DNA from: Scatomorpha intestinigallinarum | Lineage (GTDB): Bacteria > Bacillota > Clostridia > Oscillospirales > Oscillospiraceae | DNA length: 13,719 nt | Assembly: GCA_018712225.1 (NCBI GenBank) | Contig: DVHH01000100.1 | Location: forward strand, 1 to 13,719 | Direction: 5' to 3' | Part shown: positions 13,422 to 13,719 of the stretch, in pieces | Layout: each line of letters starts with the position of its first letter | Numbering within the stretch: the stretch's first letter is position 1 | Translations under genes and position numbers: made by a program | Notes under the pieces: generated by a model | Database searches by the model: none | Told to the model about the DNA's origin: nothing | Seen by the model: only the letters and a program-made list of their open reading frames with translations

Positions 13422-13719
13422 ATGGATAAACGCCTGGAGCGCATATTGCCGGGCGTGCAGAAGCCTGCGCGCTACACCGGCGGGGAATATAACGAGATCA
13501 TCAAGGACAAGGCCGACGTCAAGTTGCGGATGGCCTTTTGTTTTCCCGACGTCTACGAGATCGGCATGTCGAACCTCGGCATGCGCATACTCTACGGCTG
13601 CATAAATGCCGAGCCGGACATCTGGTGCGAGCGCGTGTTCGCGCCCTGGGGCGACATGGCGGAGCAGATGCGGGCGAACGATATCCCGCTCTACGCGCTG
13701 GAGAGCGGCGACCACGTCT
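13422..13719 (+). CDS. B12-binding radical SAM protein, TIGR03960-like (3' partial)
   Basis: The frame from the ATG at 13422 stays open to the window edge, giving the first 99 residues. The N-terminus has the hallmarks of the TIGR03960 family: VQKPARYTGGEYN at 12-24, FPDVYEIGMSNLGMRILY at 41-58, ERVFAPWGDM near 70-79, and IPLYALESG. These belong to the cobalamin-binding-type domain; the radical SAM cysteines would lie beyond the window. AGGAG (13408-13412) is 9 nt upstream of the ATG. An in-frame GTG at 13416 lies only 3 nt from it and is less likely. In related Clostridia this gene usually precedes a DUF2344 gene, RNase G and the L21/L27 ribosomal protein genes, so such genes may follow. The substrate is unknown; I infer the family from memory of its N-terminus. 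Confidence 0.85.
   Translation, partial: MDKRLERILPGVQKPARYTGGEYNEIIKDKADVKLRMAFCFPDVYEIGMSNLGMRILYGCINAEPDIWCERVFAPWGDMAEQMRANDIPLYALESGDHV

Overview
The window looks like a chromosomal housekeeping stretch from a high-GC member of the Clostridia (Bacillota). The pointers are strong AGGAGG-like ribosome binding sites, an LL-diaminopimelate aminotransferase (DapL) route to lysine and meso-DAP, RNase J, RecR, and a first gene packed with iron-sulfur clusters that suggests an anaerobe. GC content is high by eye, yet ATA is used for isoleucine about as often as ATC. All recognised genes lie on the + strand. I see no mobile elements, CRISPR arrays, rRNA or tRNA. The assignment to Clostridia is an inference; a Synergistota-like anaerobe is not excluded.

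Layout. (1) Positions 1-2541 hold the 3' part of a large FAD/NAD(P) iron-sulfur oxidoreductase, closed by a strong hairpin terminator. (2) A clear promoter (2622-2650) drives a five-gene unit, dapF-dapL-nagB-glmM-glmU-like acetyltransferase, closed by a terminator at 7567-7599. DapL and DapF make LL- then meso-diaminopimelate. NagB, GlmM and the acetyltransferase interconvert fructose-6-P, GlcN-6-P, GlcN-1-P and GlcNAc-1-P. The unit therefore groups supply of peptidoglycan peptide and amino-sugar precursors. (3) A second promoter (about 7630-7659) and a hairpin-rich leader of about 130 nt precede rpe and recR. (4) A possible internal promoter, overlapped by a perfect inverted repeat, precedes rnj (RNase J). 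It is followed closely by a translationally coupled trio: a MalY/PatB-type C-S lyase or aminotransferase, an M19 dipeptidase and an ArsC/Spx-like thiol protein. A GC hairpin closes the unit at 13272-13296. (5) After a GC-rich intergenic stretch, a third promoter starts a B12-binding radical SAM protein cut by the right edge.

The window is mostly conserved core genes and no wholly new system stands out. The points most worth checking are the nagB-glmM-acetyltransferase module, the PatB/M19/ArsC trio as a possible Cys-Gly conjugate salvage unit, the structured rpe leader, a perfect 10-bp hairpin before glmM, the operator-like dyad before rnj, and the multi-cluster fusion flavoprotein at the left edge.
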